Positions 30,401 through 43,503 of a DNA stretch of 64,000 nt are shown one piece after another (within the stretch, counting starts at the first letter, position 1; each line of letters opens with the position of its first letter). The stretch lies in NCBI GenBank assembly GCA_013399855.1, contig VXAY01002362.1, positions 603,799 to 667,798 of the forward strand, in the 5' to 3' direction. A program made the translations under genes and the position numbers. This stretch comes from Oxyruncus cristatus. Lineage: Eukaryota; Chordata; Aves; Passeriformes; Cotingidae. Under the pieces are notes generated by a model that was given only the letters and a program-made list of their open reading frames with translations, made no database searches and was not told where the DNA came from.

Positions 30401-31594
30401 TGATATTTCAGTAATGAGACGGTTGCACAAACCCTTTCCTTAGCAGCTCCTAAGGCAGACTGGTGTCTGTCTCTACATCACCAGGGGAAGCCCTCACACT
30501 CCTCCCATCATAAACCTGGAGCACGTCCTTCACCCTGCCTTTTCCCTATTTTATTTTGGGGTTTTCTTCCCCAACCCCACGAGGGACCCAGGGAACCTTC
30601 CCTGCCCCACCAGCAGCTCAGTTTTCTCTTTCATTCTCCACCATCCGGGGGGGCCACGCACAGCTCCAGGACAGCAGAGGGCAGGGCTGCAGTCCAGCTG
30701 CAAGAGTCTGGACAGGGGAGACAGATCAACTCTCCCAGGCCCTCTGCCAAGGGGCTCCCCGGCAGCCCAAGCCGTGCAGTGCCATGCTCCCAGCCAAAAT
30801 GGAAATGCTTCCAGGCTGACATTTGCATTTTACCTGCATTTTTCCTCTCTGGGGCTATGAAATAGAAACAAAAGAAGACTTCAACTGGAGAAGCTTGTGC
30901 CAGACTCAGACTGAAGCCACCACAAGACAGGCAGAACAACTGTGCCCAGGCACACTGTGCACAGCTCATCCTTGCCTTGAGCAATTCTGCAAAATCCCTG
31001 TTTCCTGCAGCCAGTGAGTGGACTTCGAGCTTCAAAAATTTACATCTCAAATTAGCATTGCTCCTGTGCTTATCAGTGGTCCAGCCTATTGCAACACTGT
31101 TGCAGACAACACTGCTAATTTGAAACGAGAATTGTTTATAAAGTCCTGAGGATTTCACAGGACTCTGTTCATTATGACAAAATGACAATGGATGTGAGGC
31201 AAGGTTCCTTCAAGCTTGACATTGCCCTTCTGTTTATGAACTATTGCTTCTAAAAATCTTCCCCGCAACAGCAATTCCCCAGTCCAGCATTCTCCATCTC
31301 TTGCTCAGAGCCTGAAATTATTAAAAAAAACCCAAACCACAACACAATTTCCAGAAGCAAAAAACAGGCCTTCAGGTTCATCTGTCTAGAGATATTTTCA
31401 AGAGGCTCCTAAGAATTTTCTAATATCTCTTCATTTCCCCTATACTTCTCCAGCCTCGTTCATGACCTGTACAAGTTGGAAGCCAGAAATTTTTAAATTA
31501 AAGAGAAAATCCCTAAGGAAGTGATACAGATTTTTAAAATATTACACACACATATATAATGTATATCTATAAATTATGTATTATGTATAGATTT

Positions 31595-31666
31595 AAAAGG
31601 TCAACAGGGTTTATATATACATATATATTATGAATATATGCACATATATTCATAAAAGGTCAACAG
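31595..31666. repeat. 13-bp direct repeats bracketing an AT palindrome
   Basis: AAAAGGTCAACAG occurs at 31595-31607 and again at 31654-31666. Between them lies AT-rich sequence containing a perfect inverted repeat: TATGAATATATG at 31629-31640, spacer CA, then its complement at 31643-31654. Confidence 0.9.
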
Positions 31667-31902
31667 TATGAATAAAGAAAGTCTTAATATTTTTAGCACT
31701 TTTTTTCTATTCCTTTTTTAATTTTTAGATGTTTTCACTACCCTCTTCTGCCGGTTTTATAGGCTTACCTGCAGAAATGTACCAGCTTTGGAGAAAATCC
31801 CTCTCTTTTTCCACCAAGCCTGCTAAATTCAACAACAATTTTCATCATGGGATGTTTTCCATCTAATTGAGGGGGGAGGGTCGGCATTGAGGCAGGAACA
31901 AT

Positions 31903-31926
31903 ACACACACACACACACACACACAC
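31903..31926. repeat. (AC)n microsatellite
   Basis: An uninterrupted AC run of about 12 units, followed by an imperfect GCGCGTCAGCGCACACACC tail. Confidence 0.95.
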
Positions 31927-32884
31927 GCGCGTCAGCGCACACACCACAACTGCAGATTAGAGTTATGATTTTCTCCAAACTACCCTAACTGAAAATGAAC
32001 TAAAGGGCCTGTGTGCAACCGATCAGAGAAAGAAAAAAAGTGAGGTGGGTAACAGATGGTCCCACAGTCAGGGGAAGCTATGAAATGAGCTCAACTGGAC
32101 TAAGCTATTAGAGGCTTCCAAACAAATGGGCAAAAATAGCTGCTGCTAAATACTGGAATCATTAACAAATGCCAATCTGCCTGTAAATGAGACAATGTTT
32201 CTACTAAAAGCAAGACTAAACAGTACAACCTCCTTATTCTGCTTATTTGCCATCAGTGCCTTTATGAAACGCATGCATTGCTGTTCAAGCAGCAATAATA
32301 AACTTTTATAACATACTACTTTGATCTGTCAGCACAGATGTGAAATCAAGAAATGCTTGGTTTATCCTTCCTACCAGAAGATAGGAAAATCTGGTTACAA
32401 TTAATCTGACTTGTATTCCCGTATTGACACCTCATCTAAAGATTAAGGCCCTGATCCAGCAAAGCAGCAAATGCTCACTTAGCTTCAAGCAGACCTGACT
32501 TTGTAGTTCCTGTGACTTCAGATCAATGGGAAGAGACACATGCTGGCAGCACGTGCTGGAGCACATCTGGGTGCAGCCCAGCAAATCCTTGTGTTCTGAG
32601 ATCCTTGGGAGAGCTTTGTGCTGCATGGGCAACCAGGAATAAAAACAAGGCTCAACTATGACCGATTGTGTTGGAGAACAAACTTTTGGATTTTGGATGA
32701 AGTTTGTAGTCACTACTTTTCCCTCCTACGGAAAACATAGAAGAGTCAGTGCAACATGTCAAGTCTTGAATTCTCCTCTTGCTGAATATTTTACCAGTTT
32801 CTCAAGGATATGAGGTTACTGTGACCATATTCAGTATATCACTGTTTTAGCTCCTTCCCACAAATATACCAGAGGCAGAAATTG

Positions 32885-33110
32885 AAGTTGAGAAATTGGA
32901 GGAACAGACAGCAAAAAAATGAGTCTGAAATTTTGTCAAGTACAAAGCACTACACTTGGGCAGGAATAATCAATTTCATGAGTACAAATCAGGACCAAAT
33001 AGCTAGAAAGTGTTAGAGAGCAGGTTCTGGGGATTACAGTGGACCATGCACTGAACACAAGCCTGTGACAGACTGCTGTGCAATAAGGTGAGCTCTATGC
33101 AAGGCCATGT
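32885..33110 (+). mobile_element. Decayed CR1 ORF2 fragment
   Basis: The order of words resembles the CR1 reverse-transcriptase 3' region in forward orientation: AAGTACAAAGCACTACACTTGGGCAGGAATAATC, then ACAAATCAGGACCAAATAGCT, AGAGAGCAGGTTCTGGGGATT and TGGACCATGCACTGAACACAAGC. It is strongly diverged, with no open frame and no 3' end, so it is an old copy. Confidence 0.55.
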
Positions 33111-36100
33111 AAATGGGGAACGAGTGAGCAAGACCTACAGGTAATCCTCAAGGACTTCTTATGTTCTGCTGAGCATTTGCAAGGGCCCTGCTGAAGATAC
33201 ACGCCCAGATTGAACTGTCTTTCAAAAATTAAAGGCATCTGGAATAAACTTAAGTCAGAGAGGCTATGGAAACCCCAGTGCTAGAAGCCTGTAAATACAG
33301 TGTAGCTCAATACTAGACTAACATCAGTAATGTTTATTCCTGTGCCAGGCAGATGTTATCCTGGAGTTCATATTACTTCTCTGGTGACAACCAGCAGGTT
33401 GACAGAACAGCAAGGCTTCATGCACTCAAGCTATACGTGCAAGCCCTTGCTTTTAGCTGGTGATCAGAGCACCGTATCTTTGTACTTCTATGTTTGAGCT
33501 TCAGAAAACAGTGTTATCCAGGTAACTAGCATTATTGTACTTCTATTAAGGGAGGGGTCAGAGAATACCTTAAGTGCAAGAAAAAAATTCCAAGAGAGGA
33601 AGAAAAAATATGGTGCCAGAAAATATTTTGTAGAAATCTGTGAGCAGCATCAGGGAATAAACTTATGTGGAAAAAAAGGAATGCTTTAAATCACTTGGTA
33701 GTTTGTTTTGGTTTGGTTTTCTTCTTTTTACATGGAAAGCATGCTTGTGGTGTACCACTGCCTGTTCCCCTTTCTCTGTTTCACACTGTGACAATAAGGA
33801 AGATCATTGTGCTGATCCTCTGTGCAGGCATTGATGGCAGGGGTCTTTCCTGTGTTCCCCTGTGACAGGTTTCCTTGCTCCTTTGCAAAATACCACAAGT
33901 AAAATGCAAAGAGGCAGCAACATGGATTAGCTAATGAGATTATGCTCTTGGTTTCCTTAATGGAGAAGGGTCATGGGAGATCACGGACGTGCCGGCCCGA
34001 CCACGCATTGCTAAAGACAGACTTCCACAAAACCAACAAAATGGTTTCTTAACAACGTGTCACCAAAGGCCCTCATAGACATGCTTAGCTTTACCCTTCT
34101 AATCTTGGTAGCAGGAAGGAAAATCTGATTGCACTTAATCTTGCTTGAGAAATGGAGAGCAAAGCCAGAGAGCCAGCAGGGTGTGCTGAAGGTAGTGATG
34201 CAGCTGGGCAGCAGAGCTGGGTTGAGAATTCAGTCTGACCTGCCTGAGACTGCCCTGGGGCGCATTGCTTCAGGTGCAGGTATGTTACACCTCCCCTTGC
34301 AGCTGTGAGTAAAACCACCATGAGTACCCATAAAGAAAGCACACTTCTTCAGTTCTTTCTCAACTCTAACCACCAACATAGTCAGTAAATATCCGTATCA
34401 CTTTTGCAAATGAGTCAGATTCTTCATTAGATACCAAGTTACTGTGCTGTCTCTCCTCCTCTGCTGTCGCTCATAGAACAGCACTCTGTCTATCTCACAC
34501 TGAAGAGGAGATATTTTGGTAGAAAATGAGACTTGGCAAGCACCACTGCTATTGCGCGCATCAGGATGGACAGGCTTGTGGTAAGGAGAAAAGCAGACAG
34601 AGGAGGAGGCAAAATATTACACAGTACAAGTAGTACTCAGATCTTGTCTTCTATATATGTAGCAGTACAAATAACTTCCAAGTTAAGAAAGAGAGAAAAA
34701 GTCAATGTGCGAATGAGAGGAAAAAGAAATTCTTTCATATATAAATGCATAGAAAGAGTGAGATTCAACATATCACCATGTAGTACCAGGTAAATTGCAG
34801 TAGATAGATATTTCAGAGGAAACAGGTTGGTATTATACCTAAAGTTGTATGAAAAGACTATGAAGGGACAGGCTATTTAACTGTTCATCATGCTTACCTT
34901 AATTTTATTCCTTTTCTTTTGGGTACCCATAGGTTTAAGCTGCTACATGGGTTGCTTTGTGTACTTTTCACTGGTCGTGTTGGAAGGTAAACTTGCCCTA
35001 GAAAAGTTGATTATCTTACCTGTAAATAGCACAAAGGCTAATACAAAGGATTTTTGCTCTTTTTGAGCTGCAATAGCCAGTATGGTGGCTTTTTCTAAAT
35101 TGCTGCTTTAGTGGTTTAGCTATTTCAAAATATGTTCAACTATTTTGCTATCTTGTATTGAAGCTCCTTATTTCCCAGCTGGAAATAAAGCAGATTGTGG
35201 GCTGAGCCAGCTGGCAGATGGACAGAGAGGAAGAACTGCCATCCCTCGGGAGGCTACACCCACACTTGCTGGGGAATTGGTTTCCTCAAAGGACAGCCCC
35301 AATTTAGGTTAGCTGACAGCAACTCAGTTTTAAAGAAGTCTTATGATACCCAATGTTTAAAAAAAAAAAAATCAGAGTCCAGGGCTCTAAGATGTATTGC
35401 TACATCTCACCTTTAGAGTGGCAAAAAACCTACAATATGTTATAGCTTAGCAAAAAACTGTCACAAATGAAGACACTGTTTTTCCCTCCTCATGTTTCAT
35501 ATTTTTACACCACATTCAGAAATAATGGAAAATGCCACACAGCTCATTTTCATTTTTGCACAATACCTGCACCAAATACCTGGCACAGTGGAAATACCAG
35601 TTATTCCAGTGAAGCTTTTTGAGGGGGAGAAAGGATGTCCAGGCACTCTCTTTTAAAAGAGTAAGAAAAGAACTAGACAAAGTGGACTATTGAGCAATGA
35701 AAGATAGGGATTCCTAAGGGCTATTTTAATTGGTCTTGTCTACAACAATAGCAACAATAAATAGGGCTTATTCTGATCTTCCATGTCATAAACTGTTTGA
35801 CTACACAGCTGGGAAAGCAAGTTTCTTGTGCATGTGTGCTCTGTATCCCAAAATACACAAGCGTTCATGGTTCTCGTGGGACTTGACTGCACAGTTTTCA
35901 CACAGGCAGCAAAACAAAGGAGTGAACTGGAGGACCACAAGGGTAGGCCATAAACACCACTGCTGAACAGGGACTTTGGTTTCAGCTGCCGTTGAAAGCC
36001 CTGAAAGACACCAGCTCTACTGGCTCACTCTCTTTGTCCCTTCCAAGTCAGCCTTCATTCAGCTGGTGTAAAACTGGGGTGATAGTCCAGAGAGGGGCAA

Positions 36101-39100
36101 TTGCAAATTTAAAAATAGACAAAATGTCAGATCACAACATGGCAAAATTCTACTGCCACGGACCTGGCAGCATAAGAGAATGAAGAGTGCTGTGCCTCCA
36201 TCAACATTAGCCACTATGAACAAACAAAATTCATAACTCCTCATAGACATTTATCCCGCAGTGATGGTGCAACTAAATTGTGATAATTATTTGCTAGTGA
36301 CAATTTTTAGACTACTAGTAAGATTAGTGTTTTAGAGGCTTCTGTCTGTCTAGTCAGAGGGTAGAAATTACAGGCACTGTTGTTGAGTTGCTCATTTCTC
36401 CGTACTCAGAGAAATTGGTGGCTGTAAATAACCATTTTCATCTTAAGGGAAAGGCACAGTATATCCCAGGGACCTTCTGGGATTTCTGGAGACTCGTCAC
36501 AACAGTATTCACTCGGCAATCACAGAGAGTTGTGGGATACACTGCCATACACTGCCCTGCTCTTCCTGAAGTGAAAGCTCCCTCAACTTTACAAAAAAAT
36601 AATACATACTAGCTAAATTAAAAAAAAAATGAGCACTGGGTCCTCTCAGGCAATTTTCAGTTCTGCTCTAGGAAGACCATAGGCTGTGACTGACTGCTCC
36701 CATGCACCTGACTGCATTGGCAATGCATACAGATTAAGAAATGCACTCATATACTGCAAATTACAGGACTAGAACCTTAGACATTAAATCCTCCAGGACA
36801 GGAGGCCCTTTTAGCAGGAGTTGTATACATAATAAAAGCTGTATGCATATTATAATAATGGCCTACTATGCCTACTCATTATTATTGATGATCATATTAT
36901 GGTGTTATGAACAATTTACTTTATGTCAGAATTTGCCCAGAAAGCATCTGGATTGTTGAAGTCACTACAAAGTTTTTCTTTGCCATTGTAACCCATGGCA
37001 CAAATATAGAACACTGAAAAAAACAAAACATTGGCATACTTCATTCTCTTATTAAAAGGCCACTTTCTTAGGGGGAGGTTAATTATTTAACAAGCAATTT
37101 AATTCACCTCATCAACCCACTCTGCTTGGTCTTTCTTCTGCAGCTGGCTGCTCCGGGCTGTTGTGCCTGCTCCCGAACTGCCAGCTCCACACAGCCTCAG
37201 TATCCACAGCATCTGGAGCCATAGTTGTTCCCCGCCTTGGTCCCAGCCACCAGCCCTGCAAAGCTGCAGCATGGTCCCCAGCACATCACTCATCCAAAGA
37301 GCTCCCAGGCACTGGACAGGTGTGAGTGGGGGACCACCAGGGGACAACAGTCTGGATGCAACCATATGGGTTTGGGTGGCGGGAGGGAAGAAATGTATGC
37401 GTGCACACTACCATCTCAGTTCAGCTCAGAATACAGGACTCAACCTGCTTCAGTGACTTCACATGTGTTGCTTGTGGGTCTCAGCGCACAACAGCATGCC
37501 CTCCTTTCACCTTGTCACGTTTGAGCACACTCCTACCCTGACTGGAGACCTCAGCTTCCCAAATGTCCAGACCCGGGACACAAGTTTACATTTAGGCATG
37601 CAGTTTGAACCCAAGCACAGAATAAAAGGATGGATTAGGTACAGGACTACCTTTCAAAGGGAAACCTGTGGTTTGAAACGGGTAAGTATTGAGATTCCCA
37701 GGAGCACCTAATGTCTAACCTGGACATAAATGCATTTTTCTGTCCAATGCACTGTATTCTATTACTAAACACGTTGTCAAAATTATTGGAATGAAAAGAT
37801 GCTTTAAACAACCATTATAGGCTGTTAAGCATACTTTAACAAGACAGCATTATGCCTAAAAGACAACCAGAGTCCTATGAAAGAATCAAGGGAGAAATTA
37901 ACAGCACCAGAAAGAAAACTTGCTGCTGTGGAAATTGGTCATTAGCAATATGGCAATGCTGCAGCAGTTCAGCCAAACAGTACAATTTGACTGTCAGCCT
38001 GCTGGTTGTGACCATTTTAAGGATGAGGGTGGTTGTAATAATTCAATTTTTTTTTCATAACAGTATAGGTTAAATCCTTATCACTCTTAATATCTGTAAA
38101 GAAATAGACTATCTCAAATAGTAAAAATAAACTGTTACAATGTTTCTTTAAGGTGAATCTATACATTAGTTATATTTTCAATAGTATCCTAATTTAAATC
38201 TTATATATTGTTTTTAACTAAAAGCATATTAACTGCATCCAATCAGAACATTTGTTCAAGCTTAATAAAAAACAAGTGGGCTTGATTCAAGTATTTCAGC
38301 AAGTACTTATTAATCAGAAACTTCATGTCAATTGTTTTAATAAATCAAAAAATCATGAGAAATGGAGATTCACTGATTAGCTTATTAGAAGCATTCAAAC
38401 CTTGTCTGCCTCTGTTCTAAAAGCTTTGCTTTGTTATATTAAAGAATATCTTGGCTCCTGATCCAGCCATTTTCTCAAGGAACTTCCAGGAAAAGAGGGC
38501 TTGTAACTAGTGGATAGGTCTTATCTGTATTTCTAAACAGAACAAATATATTGTTTGACCTGTAAGACTCATTATGCTGGAATTTGTTTCTCTTTCCTCA
38601 AAGAAACTGCATACGTCATATTTACTCTGGGAATTATTTCATCACTACTTGTAAACAAAAGAAATCCTCAATAGAAGACTCAAGCACTATTTCTCTCCTC
38701 TTTAGCAAAATTTTGGAGCATAATGATATGAAGTAAAATTTAAAACAGATAGAATTTTATAACTTTGCTTCTGGATCAAGTATATTTTTCTAACATGGCT
38801 CCGTTTCCTGAGATGTTGAGCCCAGATGTCAGTCCCAAATTAAAGTAAATTCACTGTACCACTGACAATATGGCCACCTATTTTTAGAATGAGTGTGTGC
38901 ACAGCCAGCACTCTAAGTTAGCCATGCAATGTAACCTCCTTTCCAACTGCTGAATTAATTAAAATTACATGTGTAACACTGTAAGATGGAGTTCATCCCT
39001 CTTCTAACAAAGGCCAAACCACTAGGGCTGCTGAGTGGCTGCCCATTTGATGCAATGTGGCCATCTATAGCACATTACTACACCTCTGGGTTAGTCTCTC

Positions 39101-39366
39101 GGCTTGTGCCATAAACAGGCAAAGGTTTTTTAAATACTCTGAGGACTGTTTTTCAGACATACTCTTCTCTGTACAGTTAATGGGCTCAGACAGCTTCATC
39201 TGTAATGCGCATATTCTCATTAGAGTATTGTTTCAAGGTAGCACTCTGTGAATTTGTTTTTCTGATGCACTGAAAAAATTGAAGTGAAATCAAAATGTGA
39301 AATATCACAGCAAAGTTTAACACATTTCTAGTCTTGTCATCAGAAAGCCCTGTGGCAGTAACAAGA

Positions 39367-40800
39367 AGAATCACAGAAGGGTTGAGGTTGAAAGGGACCT
39401 CTGAAGATAATCTCATCCAACCTTCCCCCTCCATAATAAAGACAGGGTTAGCTAGATCCATCTGCCCAGGACCATTTTCAGGTAGCTTTTGAATATCTCC
39501 AAGGAACTTGAGCACCACTCTGGGCATCCTGTGCCAGCACTCAGCTACCCTCGTAGTTAAAGTGTGTTTCCTGGTCTTAAGAGAGAACCTCCTATGTTTC
39601 TGCTGCCTTTGCCTCTGACCCTCTCAGCAGGCACCATTGAAAAGTGTCCAACTTCATCTTCCTTTCACCCTTTCTTCAGGTGTTTGTATGAACATATTAA
39701 TAAGATCATCCCTGAACTTTCTCATCTCCAGGCTGAAGAGTCCCAGTTCACTCAGCCTGTCCTCTTTTATGAGAGATGCTCTAGCCTATCATCTTTATAG
39801 CTGGACATTACCTGGATTCTCTCCAATATTCCTGCATCTCTTCTCTGTTGTACTTAGGAGCCCAAGACCAACAGTGTTCTAGGTGTGGCCTCATCAGTGC
39901 TGAGCAGAGGGGAAGGATCATTTCCTTTGACCTGCAGAGGATAGTGGTCAGGGGGTTGGAGAAGTTTCACCACTCCCTCCACAGCATCCCCAGTCATGGG
40001 ACAGGCAGCAGACCTTTCTAGATGAAGGTCAGGTCAACAGATGGGTGCCTCTGTCCTCTGCAGCATGTTCATATGGACTCAAAATTTCTTCCCAGTGGTC
40101 TTGCATGATGTAGGGTCAGGTGGATCAGATTCTTTGCTGGAAGGCATATCTGACTCCTCTACAGCTTTGAGGACAGTGAATGCATTTCTCGGTTGTAAGC
40201 CCCTAGGTGGGGCAGGAGCCTTCTTCTCGGTGCTAGAAGTCATGAACTTCCATCCTTCCCATTCTCCAGTAATTGCACTTAACCTCAGTATTAGTGCTGG
40301 ACACTGCCTGCTTCTCTGCTGCAGTTAGGGTCTAGGGTTATTCACACATTGTGTCTCAGAAAAACCTCATCTATCTTTCTCTCTGTCCTCTCTGATGCTG
40401 CACAGCCTCCTTGCTTCCACATGTAACCCCTCCATTTGGCAGCATAGTTCTTCCAAGATGGCACACATCTGGGCGGACAGCGGGCCACCTCTTGGGCATC
40501 TGAGCAAATCTTCAGGTACTCCCTGCAGCCCAGGACTTGGAAGGCTTCATCTGCTATCCAGAGCTCAGTCTTCACGAAGCCACTGCCCTAGCAGGGACAG
40601 CTGCTCTAACAACTGTTAGGCAGTCTGCCCTAAACACATCACCACCATAAGTGAGCCTGTCACAACAGTGCAAACATAACCAAGTCCCCCTTTCTTATGC
40701 TCTGCTGCACAAAATGCTGCCTCTGGGAGCTGTGCTCTGAGCCAGGGCTCTTATATAGTCCTTTCCTGAGCACCGGCTAAAGGGTGCTTTATCCGCCCAA
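39367..40800 (-). mobile_element. CR1 copy with 5' region joined to 3' end (internal deletion)
   Basis: At the left the plus strand reads the reverse complement of a CR1 3' end (GAATCACAGAAGGGTTGAGG), continuing to about 39945 through the C-terminal reverse-transcriptase region. To the right, on the minus strand, 40760 down to about 39950 resembles the CR1 5' region. A TATATAA box at 40757-40751 is followed by a conserved leader and then by sequence leading into the ORF1 esterase-like part (LLQPPDHYPL). The two parts meet near 39943, so most of ORF1 and ORF2 is missing. The 5' identification is from memory of the family; the right edge is approximate. Confidence 0.65.
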
Positions 40801-41098
40801 ATAACGGGCAGCTGCCACAAAGCCTACAGGCTCTCTGGATCAAGGGCAGCTGATCATGCTTCTTAGAAGATGCTAGAGCTTCCTTGAGCCCACACTTGGT
40901 GGCTCCCCTTCCTTTATTCTTACCTGGTAGCAGCAGGCACCCTCCAGTTTCTCAGAGGGTTCCAGGTGTACCCAACAATCCTGGACCTTGTCCCTGGGAG
41001 GTCCAGAAGCTCCAACCAGAATGCAGGGACTGCTGCCCATACTTGGCTGCACCCAAGTATGCATTTAATCTGTGAGAATAACCTTCAAATTTATTATG

Positions 41099-41170
41099 TC
41101 TATATATGTAAATGTATTTTTATTTGTGTATATATATATATGTAAGTCTAATTTGTATATATATATATGC
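41099..41170. repeat. TA-rich microsatellite tract
   Basis: Alternating TA/TG runs (TATATATGTA, then GTATATATATATATGTAAG, then GTATATATATATATGCATA). Simple sequence with no other feature. Confidence 0.9.
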
Positions 41171-41374
41171 ATAAATTTCAGGCCCCCTTTGTATTTGAGA
41201 TGTAATCAGCCTAAATCACTGATTGGTCTCCCTGGTTTGTTTGACTGCCCAACATCAGAGCTGGGCATAAACATTTCTGGAGAGCATGTTTGAGCTCTCA
41301 TTGTGTTCAGGACCCAAAAGATGGCTGAGTAGGCAGTAGGTGAAACTCTAGGGAGTTTAAGCATAGAGGCATCA

Positions 41375-41520
41375 GAATAGCTGCATGGCATCAGGCCAGT
41401 GGTCCATCTGAAAGTGTCCTATACCAAACATCTAATACTTTCCCAGCCTCCAGAGTTCTGTGCATCAGAGAGAGACTCCTAAACTCCCTTTATAACCCCT
41501 CTGCCAAACCATAGATTCAG
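41375..41520. repeat. Possible ancient amniote interspersed repeat
   Basis: The words ATCAGGCCAGTGGTCCATCTGAA followed by TATACCAAACATCTAATAC and CCCAGCCTCCAGAG resemble an old amniote repeat with a CAGACCAGTGGTCCATCTA core. It is too diverged to assign a family by eye. Confidence 0.3.
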
Positions 41521-42106
41521 GCTGGGATGTTAGGATTTAGTTACAGATTCAGCTTCTTTGACCACGTGAATTACTCAGGGTTTACTTACAGCCATTAAAA
41601 CCGAGTGAGTTAAATAGCTCTAAAAGAGCTATCCTTAGGGTATTTAATTAAAAATAGACTCCTGACCAAAGGAATTTCATCAGATTATCTTTCATGAAAG
41701 CATTACTGTGAAAGAACATAATTGCTTGGGACTTATCCCATAGCATGTTCTTCTATTAGAAAAACCATTGCCCTTCACATTCCAGGTGTTCTGCCAAGAA
41801 ACAAAGGACCATAGCTGTGTATATGTATTTTTTTCCTCTGTGTAATGTTTTAAGATTATTTGACAAGTATATTCAAAAAACCTTTCTTTTACTTCTTCAT
41901 GGGAGGCTGTGATGACCAGGTTAATACTGAATCATTAGCACTGAATCTGGAAAACAGAGTTGAAAAAAAGACTCATTGTTTATACATTGTCAGCATTTGT
42001 TTGATTTTTATCATGCTTACTTAACTTAAACATGTAAAGGACAGTGTGGAGAAATCCCATCATTGTTAGAATCCAATTTAAAAGAAATTCTATTGGTGGA
42101 AACAGC

Positions 42107-42825
42107 ATGTATTGGGTTTGCATGGCAAGGTTTTAGTGATAGTGCAGGAAAGGGGGATGCTACAGGAATGGCTTCTGTGAGCATCTGCCAGAAGCTTCCT
42201 CCATGTCCGACAGAGCCGATGCCAGCCAGCTACAAGATGGACCCGCTGCTGGCCCAGACCAAGCCCATCAGTGACAGTGGTGGCATCTCTGGGGTAATTA
42301 GTTAAATAGGGTAAGGTGGGAAACTCTTGTGCAACAGCAGCCAGAGAAAGGAGTGGGAATATGTGAGAGGAACAGCCCTGCAGACACCAAGGTCAGTGAG
42401 TAATGAGAAGGAGGTGCTCCAGTTGTTGAGGCAGAGATTCCTCAGCAGGCTGTGGCTCAGCGCATGGTGAGGCAGCTGTGCCCTTTCAGCCCATGGAGTT
42501 CCATGGGGGAGCAGAGATCCACCTGGAGCCCATAGAGGACCCCATGCCAGAATAGGTGGATGCCTGAAGGAGGCCCCAGTAGGAAGCCCGTGGTGGATCA
42601 GGGTCCTTGCAGGGCCTGTGGAAGCATGGAGATGAGAGCTCACACTGCAGCAGGTTTGCTGGCAGCACTTGGGCTACCCACGCAGGCACAGCTTGTTCCT
42701 GACATGTTCCTTAGGGACTGCACCCCATGTAAGGGAGCCATGCTGGGCCAGGGAAAGAGTGTGAAGAGTCCTCCTCCTGAGGAGAAAGGAGTGGCAGAGA
42801 CAACTGTGATGAACTGACTGCACCT
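42107..42825 (+). mobile_element. ERVL-like LTR, 3'-truncated
   Basis: It starts TGTATTGGGTTTGCATGGCAAGG, the same LTR family as 10454-11580 but in the opposite orientation. It keeps matching that copy through the CCATGGGGGAGCAGAGATCCACCTG block and the GATGAACTGACTGCACC block. It then ends without the AATAAA-containing R/U5 seen in the other copy. It is 31 kb from the other copy and in inverted orientation, so the two are not the ends of one provirus. Confidence 0.8.
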
Positions 42826-43178
42826 TTTCCTTTTTGGTGCACCTTTTCTGCTTCCACACACAGGTTTCAGTCTGTTGCTTGAAGGGATATAAGTACCTTG
42901 GAAGGATCATGGATTACTGCTTCTCTGAGGTCTTCTGCAAACTCCCTGGTGTCGGATTAGTACCATCCCCAGCCCCTCTTCATAAGAGGCTCTCCAGCTG
43001 AGACAGAGAAGATCCTGAGAGGACATGAAGGACATGAGAATGCTGAGGCTAAGCTCCTCCTCTGCTTCTCAAGGCGGGACACTCGTCTTATAGCAAAGGA
43101 GCACAAATGCCAGAGGATTCAGAAAAAGAAGCAGATAGCAGGGCCATGAGTCATTTATCTCTTTTTGGCTCAAACTAG

Positions 43179-43503
43179 GGACTAGAGCACAAGTCTTACA
43201 AGGAGCAGCTGAGGGAGCTGGGGTTGTTTAGTCTTGAGATAAGGAGAGACCTTATAGCTCTCTACAAGTGCCTGAAAGGAGGTTGTAGCCAGGTGGGAGG
43301 TAGCCTCTTCTCCCAAGTAACAACAGGGTAAGAAGAAGTGGCCTCAAGTTGCACCAGGGTAGTGGTGAAATCACCATCCCTGGAAGTGTTCAAAAATGTC
43401 TAAATGTGGTGCTTGGAGACATGTTTTAATGGTGGACTTTGAAGTGCTGGATTAACAGTTGACTCAGTCTTAGAGCTCTCTTCCAACCTAAAGGATTCTG
43501 TGG
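43179..43503 (+). mobile_element. CR1 3' fragment
   Basis: Forward CR1 3' end: GAGCAGCTGAGGGAGCTGGGGTTGTT, then TGAGATAAGGAGAGACCTTATAGCTC, CTACAAGTGCCTGAAAGGAGGTTGTAGCCAGGTGGG and a terminal CTCTTCCAACCTAAAGGATTCTGTG. It is 5'-truncated. Confidence 0.88.

Larger units (their letters stand above)
22160..39360. other. Intergenic region without recognised genes
   Basis: No convincing exon was found on either strand. Open frames up to 185 codons (31188-30631 minus) lack family motifs and splice context. Contents noted separately are a 68-bp tandem duplication, a CpG-rich islet near 30.2 kb, an AT-rich palindromic tract near 31.6 kb, a CA microsatellite at 31.9 kb and a decayed CR1 fragment near 33.0 kb. 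The stretch 38140-38400 is AT-rich. Confidence 0.6.

Noticed and set aside
30631..31188. 185-codon minus-strand open frame
   Set aside because: No domain, signal or splice context is recognisable; the composition fits non-coding sequence.
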